Origin: Chromohalobacter canadensis
GTDB lineage: Bacteria > Pseudomonadota > Gammaproteobacteria > Pseudomonadales > Halomonadaceae
Assembly (NCBI RefSeq): GCF_029544075.1
Contig: NZ_JAJQJH010000020.1
Coordinates: 1-57,320, forward strand
DNA: 57,320 bases
Direction: 5' to 3'
The notes beneath the pieces are model-generated. The model ran no database searches and was not told the DNA's origin. It saw only the letters and a list, made by a program, of their open reading frames with translations. A program made the translations under genes and the position numbers. Below are positions 37,644 to 47,837 of this stretch, in pieces. Position 1 is the stretch's first letter, and each line of letters begins with the position of its first letter.

Positions 37644-40600
37644 ATGTTTGCCGCCATTATTCGCCACGGCATTTTGGTCAGCGTGGTCACGCTGATTTTA
37701 CTGATTGTGGGCATCGCCGCCATCTGGCGGATTCCCGTGCATATGATTCCCGACCTGGAAACTCGGGTGATTGGTATCGAGACCGAGTGGGCCGGCGCCA
37801 ACCCGCAGGACATCGAAAAAGACATCCTCATCGAGCAGGAAGAATACCTACGCAACGTGCCCAATCTGCAGCGTATGGAGTCCACCGCCAGCAGTGGCAG
37901 TGCAGAAATCGAGCTGGAGTTTCCCTTCGGCGTCGATCTCACCGAAACCCTGATCCGGGTCAATAACGCCCTCAGTCAGGTGCCCTCCTACCCCACCAAC
38001 GTGGACCAGCCGCGCATCGTCGCCAACTCGTTTTCGGCCAACGCGTTCATGTATTTCAACGTCGGCCCGCGCGAGGGCAACCCTCGCCAGCTCGATATGC
38101 CAGCCATGCGCGATTACCTGGAAGATAACGTGCGCCCACGCATGGAAAGCGTCAGCGGGGTGTCGGAAGTCAGCGTCTCCGGCGGAGCCGAACGCCAGAT
38201 GCAATTGCTGCTCGACCCAGACGCCCTCGCCGCTCGCGACCTCAGCATCAGCGATATTCAAGCCGCGCTGGAAGCGCGCAACCAGGACGTGTCGGGTGGC
38301 AATCTGGAAAGCGGCAAGCGTCGTTATTTGTTGCGCACCGTGGGGCGCTTTGACAACGTAAAAAGCCTCGAAGCGCTGATCCTCAGGCGCCAGGGTGACG
38401 AAATCGTTCGCCTTGGTGACGTCGCCGAGGTGCAGCAGTCCTACGCCGAACTCACATCACGATCGTATAACGCCGCTGGCGAGCCAGTCCTCAGCGTTCA
38501 GGTCCGCCGCGAACCCGGGGCCAACGTCATCGACATCAAGCGCGACATGCTTGAGGAAGTCGAGGCATTGAACGACGGCCTGCTCGCAGAACAGGGCATA
38601 CAGATCACCCTGTCTAACGACGACGTGCGCTACGTGGAATCATCGATTGCCAACGTCTGGTTCAACCTCGGCCTGGGGGCGCTGTTCGCCACGCTGGTGA
38701 TGTATGCCTTTCTACGTTCGGCACGGGCCACCTTCGCCGGTGTCGTCGGCATCCCCATCTGTACCATTGCCGCGTTTCTTGGCCTGCTGCTGGCCGGGCG
38801 CACCCTGAACGTGATTTCCCTGGCGGGGGTCGCCTTTGCCATCGGCATGACCATCGATAACACCATTGTGGTACTCGAAAGTATCGAAACCCAGCGCCGT
38901 CGGGGGCTAGCACGGTTCCAGGCGGCACTTGCGGGCGTCAAGCAGGTTTGGTCGGCAGTGTTGGCCTCGACGCTGACGACGATTCTGGTGTTCGTGCCGA
39001 TTTTCTTCATCGAGCAGGAAGCCGGGCAGCTCTACTCCGATATTGCCGTGGCCATCGCCACCTCGATCCTGATCTCGATGGTCGTGGCGATTACCGTCAT
39101 CCCGACCCTGGGCGCGCATATCGATTTCCGCGGCCGGGGTGGAGATAATCGTAATGGCAACACTACCCGCCCGCGCTGGATGAGCGCCTGCTTATGGGTA
39201 GTGGACGGCATGATCCAGAGCGCCGGACGACGCCTGGCGGCCATCGTACTTGGCGTCATCGGTGGCGTGGCAATTTTTGTCTGGTTGACACCACCTGCGG
39301 AGTACCTGCCCGAGGGTGAAGAAGCCAAGACCTTTGCGAGCATGAATGCCCCCGCCAGCTACAACCTCGCTACCATGGACGAGATCGCGCGCACCCTGCA
39401 GCGTGAACTCGAGCCCCATGTGGGCGCCGAACCGGCCGCCTTTGAGCGCGGCGATACCGATGTTCCGCCGATCCGCACCATGGGCATCGAGGCCGAAGCC
39501 CAGAGCGTGCGCATCATTGCCGAGACCATCGATCCCAACCATATTGAAGCGCTGATGGATGCGCTTACCGAGCGTTACGAGGCCTACCCGGACATGCGTG
39601 CCTTTGCTGCTCGCGGCTCGATCATTTCCAGCAACGACGGCGGCACACGCAGCATCACGCTGGATATAGCCGGCAATGACCTTGAAACGCTCTACGCCAC
39701 GGCCAACCGCATCTATCAGCGTGCGGAAACGGCCTTCGACAATCCACGCATTCAATCGCGCCCCTCTGCGCTCGACCTCGGCCAGCCGCTGATCGAGGTC
39801 TACCCTGACTGGGAGCGCGCCGCTGAATTAGGATTCGACACCGATTCCCTGGGCACCGCCATCGCGGTATTGACCAACGGCGCTTACCTGGATGATTTCT
39901 ATCTCGACGATGAAAAAATAGACCTGTACGGCTATGGCCCGAATGCAGGCGATATCGACCTCGACCAATTGGCCAGCCTGCCCCTGCACACGCCAACCGG
40001 CTCCAACGTACCGCTCAATGACGTGGCCGATATTGAAGAAACCGTGGGCACCGCGACCCTCCGCCGGGTCGATGGTCGGCGTAGCGTGACCCTGGACGTG
40101 ATTCCACCGCGCAGCGTGGCGCTCGAAGCCGGCATCGAACGAATGCAGCGTGAGGTGCTAGAGCCAATGCGCGACACAGGCGAGCTGCCAGGCAATATCA
40201 ATGTAACGGTGACGGGCGCGGGCGATCAGTTGGACGCCACTCGCCAGGCGTTAACCAGCAACGGCCTGATCGCGCTGGCGATCGTGTACCTGTTGCTGGT
40301 GGCGATTTTCACCCACTGGGGCTACCCGCTGCTGATTCTGGCGACTATTCCCCTCGGCGCGGCCGGGGGCATCGTCGGGCTATGGCTGATGAATACCGTC
40401 GGCGCGGTGCTGCCACGCATTGGCTTGAACGCTATCAGCCAGCCGTTTGACATGATCACCATGTTGGGCTTTTTGATACTGATGGGGACCGTGGTCAACA
40501 ATCCTATTCTGGTCGTTCACCAGGCCCGCGAGAACCTGCGCGAAGCGTCAATGAACGTGCGCGACGCGGTCTTTCATGCGGTGGAGAGCCGCTTGCGCCC

Positions 40601-40799
40601 CATAGCGATGACCACACTCACCACTCTATGCGGACTCTCGCCGCTGGTGTTTTTACCCGGCGAAGGAATCGAGCTATATCGCGGTGTCGGGGCCATTGTG
40701 CTGTTCGGGCTGCTTGGCACGGCGATCGTCACCGTGACCTTTTTGCCCGCGCTTACCGTGGCGGTGCTCAGTTGGCGGACGAAGCATCGGCAGAGTTAA
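37644..40799 (+). CDS. RND-family efflux permease
   Basis: The 1051-residue pump has two large periplasmic loops and about 12 transmembrane helices. The TM4 region reads GMTIDNTIVVLESIETQRRRG, so the second Asp of the usual DD proton pair is Asn. GVGAIVLFGLLGTAIVTVTFLPALTVAVL ends the second half. It pairs with the adaptor before it. No outer-membrane channel gene is present, so a shared TolC-like channel is likely. The substrate is unknown. Confidence 0.92.
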   Translation: MFAAIIRHGILVSVVTLILLIVGIAAIWRIPVHMIPDLETRVIGIETEWAGANPQDIEKDILIEQEEYLRNVPNLQRMESTASSGSAEIELEFPFGVDLTETLIRVNNALSQVPSYPTNVDQPRIVANSFSANAFMYFNVGPREGNPRQLDMPAMRDYLEDNVRPRMESVSGVSEVSVSGGAERQMQLLLDPDALAARDLSISDIQAALEARNQDVSGGNLESGKRRYLLRTVGRFDNVKSLEALILRRQGDEIVRLGDVAEVQQSYAELTSRSYNAAGEPVLSVQVRREPGANVIDIKRDMLEEVEALNDGLLAEQGIQITLSNDDVRYVESSIANVWFNLGLGALFATLVMYAFLRSARATFAGVVGIPICTIAAFLGLLLAGRTLNVISLAGVAFAIGMTIDNTIVVLESIETQRRRGLARFQAALAGVKQVWSAVLASTLTTILVFVPIFFIEQEAGQLYSDIAVAIATSILISMVVAITVIPTLGAHIDFRGRGGDNRNGNTTRPRWMSACLWVVDGMIQSAGRRLAAIVLGVIGGVAIFVWLTPPAEYLPEGEEAKTFASMNAPASYNLATMDEIARTLQRELEPHVGAEPAAFERGDTDVPPIRTMGIEAEAQSVRIIAETIDPNHIEALMDALTERYEAYPDMRAFAARGSIISSNDGGTRSITLDIAGNDLETLYATANRIYQRAETAFDNPRIQSRPSALDLGQPLIEVYPDWERAAELGFDTDSLGTAIAVLTNGAYLDDFYLDDEKIDLYGYGPNAGDIDLDQLASLPLHTPTGSNVPLNDVADIEETVGTATLRRVDGRRSVTLDVIPPRSVALEAGIERMQREVLEPMRDTGELPGNINVTVTGAGDQLDATRQALTSNGLIALAIVYLLLVAIFTHWGYPLLILATIPLGAAGGIVGLWLMNTVGAVLPRIGLNAISQPFDMITMLGFLILMGTVVNNPILVVHQARENLREASMNVRDAVFHAVESRLRPIAMTTLTTLCGLSPLVFLPGEGIELYRGVGAIVLFGLLGTAIVTVTFLPALTVAVLSWRTKHRQS

Positions 40800-40834
40800 C
40801 AAAACGGCCGCTTGAGAGATTCATCCTGCCACGC

Positions 40835-40858
40835 GCCTGGTCTGCAACGTGACCAGGC
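40835..40858. terminator. Hairpin behind the RND operon
   Basis: Inverted repeat GCCTGGT / ACCAGGC with a 10-base loop, 36 bp after the pump stop codon. No T-run follows, so it may be a weak or Rho-dependent end. Confidence 0.4.
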
Positions 40859-41009
40859 TCCGACGCTCAGTACCCAAGTAACCGGCGCTCGGGTCGCGAC
40901 TAAAGACTAAGCGCTGCCGCTTAACTTTAAGCAAACCGCCGCTCATCATGGGAGCGTGGCCATGTGGCCCCGCTGCGTTACGCCATCCGCCACGAGTCAG
41001 CACGTTCCC

Positions 41010-42923
41010 ATGCCCTTTCAGCACCGCTTTCCAGTTCCGCTACGTCCGCGCACACTCTTGGTGCTGGGCGTCATCGCCGGTTTGATCCTTTGCATGTGGC
41101 AAACGGCGCGCCTGGCCCGCGAGCAAGCACTTCAGGCGCTGCGTCAAGATGCCGAGAACGAGTTGCGTCTGTCGGCCGCTAGCCTCGTCGGCCATTTATC
41201 GCGGCACGATTACTTACCGGAGCTGCTTGCCTCGCGCGAAATGGTCAAGCGCTTCCTGGACGACCCCGACGCTCAAGATCCGATGCCGTTAAACCGCATG
41301 CTGGACCGTTTTCGAGCCACTGCCAATGTATCGGACATTTACTTACTCGATCAGGCGGGTGACACCCTCGTGGCGAGCAATTGGCATCGTCCCGATACCT
41401 TCATCGGCCAGAATTATCGTTTTCGTCCTTATTATCGGGAAGCCATGGCCGGGAAGAATGGCAGCTTCTTCGGTCTAGGTATTCAATCTCAGGATCGCGG
41501 CTACTATTTCTCGGCACCGGTTTGGCTCGACGACACTGCCGCCGAGGCTCGCCCCGATGGTGTCATGGTGCTCAAGGTCCTGCTCGACGCGGTGGAAACG
41601 GGGTGGGCCGAGCAGGATGCCGAACTATTGGTCACCGATCATGATGGAGTCATCTTCATGGCCAGCCATCCCGAACTGCGCTTGACGACCATGGCGCCGC
41701 TGACGAACGCCCAGCGTCAGGCCGTGATCGCCTCCCGACGCTACGGCAACGCAGCGCTGCCGCCTTCGGGTCTGCGCGAACATCATCGCCGAGATACCCG
41801 TACGCGCCTCGTGGGTTTCGACTCGGGCCCGCTCGCCGGCCAACGCTATTTGAGCCTGGCCCGCCCCATGTCCAATTTCGACTGGCATATTCATATCCTC
41901 AAGCCGCTGACGCCCGTCCATCAGGCCCAGTGGCTGGCGGCCGTGCTGGCCGGCGGACTCTACGGGCTCATCGCACTAGGCGGCGGCATCGGTTGGCAGC
42001 GCCTACGCCTGCGTCGCGAGCGGGAACGCTTCGCCGAGCGCGAGCGACGCACCCTGGCCCAGGCACGGGACGAGCTCGAGCGCCACGTGGAAAGCCGGAC
42101 CCGTGACCTGGTCTCCACCAACCGCCAGCTATCGGCGGAGATCGAGGAGCGCCAACGTGCCGAGGACAGCCTACGCGCCACACGGGATGAGTTGGTTCAA
42201 GCCGCCAAACTCGCCGTCCTCGGGCAATTGGCCGCCGGCATCAACCACGAGCTCAACCAACCGCTGGCAGCGATTCGCGCCTATACCGAGAATGCCCGTG
42301 CTTTCATTGCCCGACAGCGCCTCGAGACTGCCGACGCCAATTTGGCGCAAGTACTCGAGCTCACCGAACGCATGGCAGACATCAGCGCTCAGTTGCGCCA
42401 GTTCTCGCGCAAGAGCGGCGACAACCTCGCTGCGATGGCCGTCACGCCCTGTTTTACGTACGCGCTGCGCTTGTTCCAATCGCGGATCCACGAAGGCAGC
42501 GTGCAGGTCATTCAGCGCTGGCCCGAGCAGGCAGTGTGGGTACGCGCCGACTCGGTGCGGCTCGAGCAGGTACTGGTGAACCTCATCGGCAATGCCCTGC
42601 AGGCCATGAGCGAGGTTTCCCAGCCACGCCTGACGCTCGCCATCGTCCCCGAGGCGACATGCGTCCACTTGGACGTCATCGACAACGGCCCGGGCATTTC
42701 AGAGGCGCATTTGACACGGATTTTCGAGCCCTTCTATACAACGAAGTCCATGGGTAGCGGCCTGGGGCTAGGGCTATCAATCTCGCGACGCATCATCGAA
42801 GATCTCGGCGGCCAACTCGACGCTAGCGGTCATAATGACGGCGGCGCCCATTTCCGTGTCACACTTCCCCGCATCGCGGACCCCGATGATCCCGCGCGAC
42901 CCGAGGAAAGCTCTCATGCATGA
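41010..42923 (+). CDS. dctB: DctB-type C4-dicarboxylate sensor kinase
   Basis: The 637-residue protein has two transmembrane helices (near residues 12-32 and 295-315) enclosing a dCache sensor (PDTFIGQNYRFRPYYREAM). A coiled coil follows, then the HisKA box GINHELNQPLAAIRAYTENA, and an ATPase domain with NLIGNALQAM, DNGPGISEAHLTRIFEPFYTTK and GLGLGLSIS. It should sense dicarboxylates and phosphorylate DctD. The ATG at 41010 is preferred to an upstream frame start. Confidence 0.88.
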   Translation: MPFQHRFPVPLRPRTLLVLGVIAGLILCMWQTARLAREQALQALRQDAENELRLSAASLVGHLSRHDYLPELLASREMVKRFLDDPDAQDPMPLNRMLDRFRATANVSDIYLLDQAGDTLVASNWHRPDTFIGQNYRFRPYYREAMAGKNGSFFGLGIQSQDRGYYFSAPVWLDDTAAEARPDGVMVLKVLLDAVETGWAEQDAELLVTDHDGVIFMASHPELRLTTMAPLTNAQRQAVIASRRYGNAALPPSGLREHHRRDTRTRLVGFDSGPLAGQRYLSLARPMSNFDWHIHILKPLTPVHQAQWLAAVLAGGLYGLIALGGGIGWQRLRLRRERERFAERERRTLAQARDELERHVESRTRDLVSTNRQLSAEIEERQRAEDSLRATRDELVQAAKLAVLGQLAAGINHELNQPLAAIRAYTENARAFIARQRLETADANLAQVLELTERMADISAQLRQFSRKSGDNLAAMAVTPCFTYALRLFQSRIHEGSVQVIQRWPEQAVWVRADSVRLEQVLVNLIGNALQAMSEVSQPRLTLAIVPEATCVHLDVIDNGPGISEAHLTRIFEPFYTTKSMGSGLGLGLSISRRIIEDLGGQLDASGHNDGGAHFRVTLPRIADPDDPARPEESSHA

Positions 42924-44301
42924 AACGTCCGCCATCCCCGTCATGCTCGTCGACGACGAAGCTCATCTACGTATCACCGCCAGCCAGACATTGGAATTGG
43001 CCGGCTATGCGCCCGACGTGCATGAAAGCGCGGAATCCGCGCTCGCAGCATTGAGCGCGGATTTCCCTGGCGTGCTGGTCAGCGACATCCGCATGCCCGG
43101 CATGGATGGCATGGCCTTGCTGCGCGAGGTCCGCCATCGCGACCCCGATTTGCCGGTGGTGTTGATCACCGGGCACGGCGATATTTCCACCGCCGTGGAA
43201 GCCATGCGCGATGGCGCCTGGGACTTTCTGGAGAAGCCCTTCGCGGGAGAACGCCTGGTTGAGGTCGTGCGGCGCGGCATCGAGAAGCGTCGCTTGAGTT
43301 TGGAAAATCGTCATCTAAAGGCTGAGCTCGAGGCGCAGCAATCGACTCCGGGGCCCCGACTAGTGGGACGCGCGCCCGCCATTCAGCAACTCGCTTCAAT
43401 GGTGCAGCGCATCAGCCAAGTCGAAACCGATGTGTTGCTTTTCGGCGAGACAGGTACGGGCAAAGATCTGGTCGCACGCGCCATTCACGAGCGCAGCTCG
43501 CGCAGTGGCAAACCCTTTGTCGCCATCAATTGCGGGGCCGTGCCGGAAAGCACCATCGAATCCGAATTATTCGGGCATGAAAAAGGCGCTTTTACCGGCG
43601 CTGTGGAACGTCGCGTAGGTAAATTCGAACATGCCAATGGCGGCACCGTATTTCTCGACGAGATCGAGTCGATGCCACTATCGCTGCAGGTCAAGCTGCT
43701 GCGTGTGCTCCAGGAACGTGCAGTGGAGCGGCTCGGGTCGAATGACCTGGTCACACTCGATATACGCGTGATCGCCGCGACCAAGACGGATCTTAAGCTC
43801 GCCGCCGAGGCGGGGCGATTTCGCGAAGATCTATATTACCGACTCAATGTGGTGACCTTGCCGATTCCCTCGCTACGCGAGCGCCGCGAGGATATTCCCT
43901 TACTCTTTCAGCACTTCGTTGCCGTCTCCGCCAGCCGCAGCGGGCTGGAGGCACCGCCGCTCGACAGTCAGGGAGTCTCCGCCCTGCTAGCCCACGATTG
44001 GCCAGGGAACGTCCGCGAGCTACGCAATGTCGCCGAGCGCTACGTGTTGCTGGGGGCGACCTGTGATTATAGCCTCGAGACGCTACTTCAAGGCGCACAT
44101 AAAGATAATGGCGACTTGCCACTCGCCCAACAGGTCGAAGTCTTCGAAAAGAGCGTGATCAACCAGGCACTGGTTCGCTACCAGGGGTGCGTCACTGATA
44201 TATGCAACCGACTGGGCGTACCTCGCAAGACACTTTACGACAAGCTGAAAAAACACGGCTTGAAAGCCGAGGATTACCGCCACATCGTCGAGACGGAGTA
44301 A
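42916..44301 (+). CDS. dctD: DctD-type sigma54-dependent response regulator
   Basis: The 461-residue protein has a receiver domain (VMLVDDEAHLR, phospho-acceptor in VLVSDIRMPG, K in LEKPF), an AAA+ domain with GETGTGKD, the sigma54 contact loop GAFTGAV and DEIESMPL, and a C-terminal Fis-type helix (CVTDICNRLGVPRKTLYDKLKKHGL). It overlaps the end of dctB by eight bases. It probably activates the TRAP genes downstream. Confidence 0.92.
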   Translation: MHETSAIPVMLVDDEAHLRITASQTLELAGYAPDVHESAESALAALSADFPGVLVSDIRMPGMDGMALLREVRHRDPDLPVVLITGHGDISTAVEAMRDGAWDFLEKPFAGERLVEVVRRGIEKRRLSLENRHLKAELEAQQSTPGPRLVGRAPAIQQLASMVQRISQVETDVLLFGETGTGKDLVARAIHERSSRSGKPFVAINCGAVPESTIESELFGHEKGAFTGAVERRVGKFEHANGGTVFLDEIESMPLSLQVKLLRVLQERAVERLGSNDLVTLDIRVIAATKTDLKLAAEAGRFREDLYYRLNVVTLPIPSLRERREDIPLLFQHFVAVSASRSGLEAPPLDSQGVSALLAHDWPGNVRELRNVAERYVLLGATCDYSLETLLQGAHKDNGDLPLAQQVEVFEKSVINQALVRYQGCVTDICNRLGVPRKTLYDKLKKHGLKAEDYRHIVETE

Positions 44302-44343
44302 CCTCGCGCTCGACGCAGTCAGATTCTCGAGAAACGCCCAGCC

Positions 44344-44361
44344 TGTGCGGAAATCCGCACA
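44344..44361 (+). promoter_or_regulatory. Candidate DctD activator site
   Basis: The perfect inverted repeat TGTGCGGA-AA-TCCGCACA is followed about 31 bp later by a half-conserved copy (TTTGTGCGAACTTCC, near 44376-44390). Two sites three helical turns apart upstream of a sigma54 promoter fit an enhancer bound by DctD. The assignment is inference. Confidence 0.55.
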
Positions 44362-44471
44362 ATGTTTTGGTCGCTTTGTGCGAACTTCCAGCCATTAAAG
44401 GCCGCTCCTTCTTCTACCTTCGTCGAAACATGAAATCGTAACTACCTGAAAGGTAAAGCTTAATCAAAAGA

Positions 44472-44487
44472 TGGAATGGCGGTTGCC
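44472..44487 (+). promoter_or_regulatory. Candidate sigma54 promoter of the TRAP genes
   Basis: TGGAATGGCGGTTGCC has GG and GC with the standard 10-base spacing of the -24/-12 promoter, about 90 bp upstream of the binding-protein gene and downstream of the palindromic sites. The -24 element (TGGAA) is weaker than consensus. Confidence 0.5.
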
Positions 44488-44574
44488 CTGATAGTACGTA
44501 TTTGACGAGCTTGATGCTCCGCACAGCTCGGTAATGGATACGCATAACCACAATCGATATCGGGAGAATTCGCC

Positions 44575-45552
44575 ATGTCTATCAAGACACACGCCTTGAC
44601 CGCTACCCTCGCGGGGGCCATGTGCCTCGCCACCGTGGCGCAAGCCGACCGTGAGGATTGGCCGGAAAACTTTACCGTGGGCACCGCCAGCCAAGGTGGC
44701 ACTTACTTCGTGTATGGCTCCGGCTGGGCCAACATGGTCGCCGACGAACTAGGGCTTTCAGGGGGCGGTGAAGTCACCGGTGGACCCAATCAGAACCTGG
44801 CCTTGGTACACACAGGTGAGGTGGCTCTCGGCCTAACCACCATGGGCCCAGCGGCCGATGCCGTAGCCGGCAAGAGCTCATTGGCGCCGGGCGTGCAAAT
44901 GGACAATGTTTGTGCGCTGTTCCCAATGTACGAGACGCCGTTTTCCATCACCACGCTCGCCGACAGCGGTATCGAGTCGATCTCCGATATCCCTGACGGG
45001 GCCAGCATCGGTTTTGGCCCGGCGGCTTCCACCTCGGATACCTACTTCCCGGCCATGCTCGAAACCCTGGGTGTCGAGTTCGATCGTCGTAACGGCGGCT
45101 GGAATGACCTGGGCGGCCAGCTGCAGGATGGTCTGATCGACGTCATTGCCTTCGCCGCCGGTATTCCGATTCCCGCCGTCAGCCAGCTCGAGGTGCAAAC
45201 CGACGTCAATATCGTCGAGTTCACCGAGGAGGAGCAAGCCAAGGTGATGGAGGAATTCCCGGTCTCGGCATTCTCGATTCCCGCCGATACTTACCAGACT
45301 CTCGAAGACGATGCTCGTGCGGTCTCCATGTGGAACTTCACCATCGCCGGCTGCGATCTCCCCGAGGACTTCGTCTACGAGATCACCAAGCTGAGCATGG
45401 AAAACAACGACAAGATGCGCGATATCCACCGCAGCGCCGAATTCAGCATTCCCGAGAACCTCAAGTACAACACCGTACTGCCCTTCCATCCGGGTGCGGT
45501 GCGCTGGTACGAGGAAAATGGCTACGAGATCCCCGAAGAACTGAAGCGCTAA
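44575..45552 (+). CDS. TAXI-family TRAP transporter binding protein
   Basis: The 325-residue protein has a Sec signal peptide (LTATLAGAMCLATVAQA) and the TAXI opening FTVGTASQGGTYFVYGSGWANMVADELG, then GGPNQNLALVHTGEVALGLTTMGPA. It is acidic throughout, as expected for a halophile's periplasmic protein. TAXI proteins bind dicarboxylate-like or amino-acid-like ligands. Its position directly behind dctBD suggests an organic acid substrate. Confidence 0.93.
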   Translation: MSIKTHALTATLAGAMCLATVAQADREDWPENFTVGTASQGGTYFVYGSGWANMVADELGLSGGGEVTGGPNQNLALVHTGEVALGLTTMGPAADAVAGKSSLAPGVQMDNVCALFPMYETPFSITTLADSGIESISDIPDGASIGFGPAASTSDTYFPAMLETLGVEFDRRNGGWNDLGGQLQDGLIDVIAFAAGIPIPAVSQLEVQTDVNIVEFTEEEQAKVMEEFPVSAFSIPADTYQTLEDDARAVSMWNFTIAGCDLPEDFVYEITKLSMENNDKMRDIHRSAEFSIPENLKYNTVLPFHPGAVRWYEENGYEIPEELKR

Positions 45553-45569
45553 GTCGGTCGTTTATCTAA

Positions 45570-45603
45570 ATGCCGCCTCGCATCAAGATGCGGGGCGGCA
45601 TGC
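45570..45603 (+). other. Hairpin between TRAP binding protein and permease
   Basis: Stem ATGCCGCC...GCAT-caag-ATGC...GGCGGCAT lies in the 83-bp gap. Such hairpins often protect the upstream message so that binding protein is made in excess of permease. Confidence 0.6.
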
Positions 45604-45635
45604 ATCTCATCCCATTCACACCCAAGGGTGTTTTC

Positions 45636-47813
45636 ATGTCTCAACATTCTCAATCCCGTGACGAGGGGGCCGACGACGTCGTTCAGTCCGTCAATGCCGA
45701 CGGTGTCGACGAGGTCGCCGTCGAATCCAACCGACGCCTCTACGGCGGATGGCAATGGTGGCTGTTCGGCGCCCTGGCCATCGCCTATTCACTATTTCAT
45801 TTGATCTCGCTCAACATCTACCCTCTTGAGACTTGGTCGTTTCGCATTCTGCACATCGCCGGTGCCCTGATACTGGGCTATGGCTTCTACGCCGGCACAC
45901 AATTCGCCGAGACCCCACAAGCACGCTCGAGTGCCTGGATGCGCTGGTTGAGCTACGCCATGTTGATCCCTGCGCTCTACGCCTTGGTGCGGGCGGCGAT
46001 GATGTATCAAACGATGAACGACGGCGCCATGCGCATCGCCCCCGAAATCGAGGCCTGGCACTATGGTTATCCGTTGCTGCTGGCCACCGTGGCGGGCATC
46101 GTATTGTCATGGAGCTATCGTCAGGTTCGCGACGGGCTGTCGCCGGCGGATGTGGTGTTGATGGTCTGCTCACTGGCCGTGGCCGGCTATCTGCTGGTAA
46201 TGTTCAACAGCCAGCTACGCGCCTCCACCGGCACGCCCTTCGCCCCAATGGGGATTTCTTACGCGGCCATTGCCGGCTCGCTGCTGATTCTCGAGCTGAC
46301 GCGCCGCGTCGCCGGTCTCGCGCTGGTGACCATCTCAACGATCTTTCTGGTTTATGTCTTCGTCGGCCCGCATCTTCCAGGCTTTCTCGGCTACCCGGGC
46401 CTCTCGGTGGGGCGCTTCTTTAGCCAGGTCTACACCGATGCCGGCATTCTCGGCCCTACCACTGCCGTTTCCTCGACCTACATCATCTTGTTCATCATCT
46501 TCGCGGCGTTTCTGCAGGCTTCCAAGGTCGGTGACTATTTCGTCAACTTCGCCTTCGCCGCCGCCGGGCGTGCGCGAGGCGGGCCCGCCAAGGTCTCCAT
46601 TTTCGCCTCTGGCTTGATGGGCATGATCAATGGCACCTCCGCCGGCAATGTGGTTTCCACCGGTTCGTTGACCATCCCGTTAATGAAGAAGGTGGGTTAT
46701 CCGCCACGCAGCGCCGGGGCCATCGAGGCAGCCGCTTCCACCGGCGGGCAGATCATGCCCCCGATCATGGGCGCCGGGGCTTTCATCATGGCTGAGATCA
46801 CCGGTATCCCTTACACCGAAATCGCCATCGCCGCCCTGATTCCGGCCATCCTGTACTTCGCCTCAGTCTATTTCATGGTCGATTTCGAGGCCGCCCGCAA
46901 AGGCATGCGCGGCATGCGCAAGGACGAGATCCCGCGCTTCTCGAAGCTCGTCAAACAGGTCTACCTGTTTGCACCGATCATCATTTTGATCGCGGCGCTG
47001 TTCATGGGTTACTCGGTGATTCGCGCGGGCACGCTGGCGACGGCATCCGCCGCCGTGGTGAGCTGGGTCTCGCCTAACAAGATGGGAATACGCGCCATCC
47101 TCAAGGCGCTGCAGCTGGCCGGGACGATGTCGATTCAGATCATCGCCGTGTGCGCCTGTGCCGGGTTGATCGTCGGCGTGATAGCGCTGACAGGGGTTGG
47201 AGCGCGCTTCTCGTCGCTGCTGCTCGGCCTGGCCGGCGTCAGCCAATTGTTAGCGCTGGTCTTCGCCATGTGCATTAGTATCCTGCTGGGCATGGGCATG
47301 CCGACCACTGCCGCTTACGCCGTCGCGGCATCCGTGGTGGCCCCCGGCTTGATCGACATCGGCATTCAGCCACTGGTGGCGCACTTCTTCGTGTTCTATT
47401 TCGCGGTCGTGTCAGCCATTACACCGCCAGTGGCGCTGGCATCCTACGCGGCAGCGGGAATCTCGGGCGACAACGCTATGGGGACCTCCGTGGCCTCGTT
47501 CAAGATCGGCCTGGCGGCCTTCATCGTGCCGTTCATGTTCTTCTACAGCCCGGCCATGCTGATGGAGGGCTCGTGGCTACAGATCCTACGTGTCGGCATC
47601 ACCGCGACGCTCGGCATCGTGCTGCTGTCAGCCACCGTGCAGGCGTGGCTCTTCGGACCAGTCAAGGCCTGGCAGCGCCTGGTGATGCTGATAGGTGCGC
47701 TGTGCATGATTTATGGCGGCATCTACACCGATATCATCGGCCTGATGATCGGAGTGGGACTTTATGCCATGCAACGCGCTCGTAATGGCACGTCTGCCGC
47801 CACGCCGCGCTAG
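45636..47813 (+). CDS. TRAP transporter fused permease (4TM-12TM)
   Basis: The 725-residue protein has a small-subunit-like N-terminal part (about four helices) and a DctM-like part. The latter shows FIIFAAFLQASKVGDYFVNFAFAAAG, GMINGTSAGNVVSTGSLTIPLMKKVGYPP and ASTGGQIMPPIMGAGAFIMAEITGIPY, typical of TAXI partners. It imports the ligand of the upstream binding protein with Na+. The ATG at 45636 opens a hydrophilic, acidic N-terminal extension. Confidence 0.93.
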   Translation: MSQHSQSRDEGADDVVQSVNADGVDEVAVESNRRLYGGWQWWLFGALAIAYSLFHLISLNIYPLETWSFRILHIAGALILGYGFYAGTQFAETPQARSSAWMRWLSYAMLIPALYALVRAAMMYQTMNDGAMRIAPEIEAWHYGYPLLLATVAGIVLSWSYRQVRDGLSPADVVLMVCSLAVAGYLLVMFNSQLRASTGTPFAPMGISYAAIAGSLLILELTRRVAGLALVTISTIFLVYVFVGPHLPGFLGYPGLSVGRFFSQVYTDAGILGPTTAVSSTYIILFIIFAAFLQASKVGDYFVNFAFAAAGRARGGPAKVSIFASGLMGMINGTSAGNVVSTGSLTIPLMKKVGYPPRSAGAIEAAASTGGQIMPPIMGAGAFIMAEITGIPYTEIAIAALIPAILYFASVYFMVDFEAARKGMRGMRKDEIPRFSKLVKQVYLFAPIIILIAALFMGYSVIRAGTLATASAAVVSWVSPNKMGIRAILKALQLAGTMSIQIIAVCACAGLIVGVIALTGVGARFSSLLLGLAGVSQLLALVFAMCISILLGMGMPTTAAYAVAASVVAPGLIDIGIQPLVAHFFVFYFAVVSAITPPVALASYAAAGISGDNAMGTSVASFKIGLAAFIVPFMFFYSPAMLMEGSWLQILRVGITATLGIVLLSATVQAWLFGPVKAWQRLVMLIGALCMIYGGIYTDIIGLMIGVGLYAMQRARNGTSAATPR

Positions 47814-47837
47814 CATCCTGGGCCTGCCCCACCCCAA

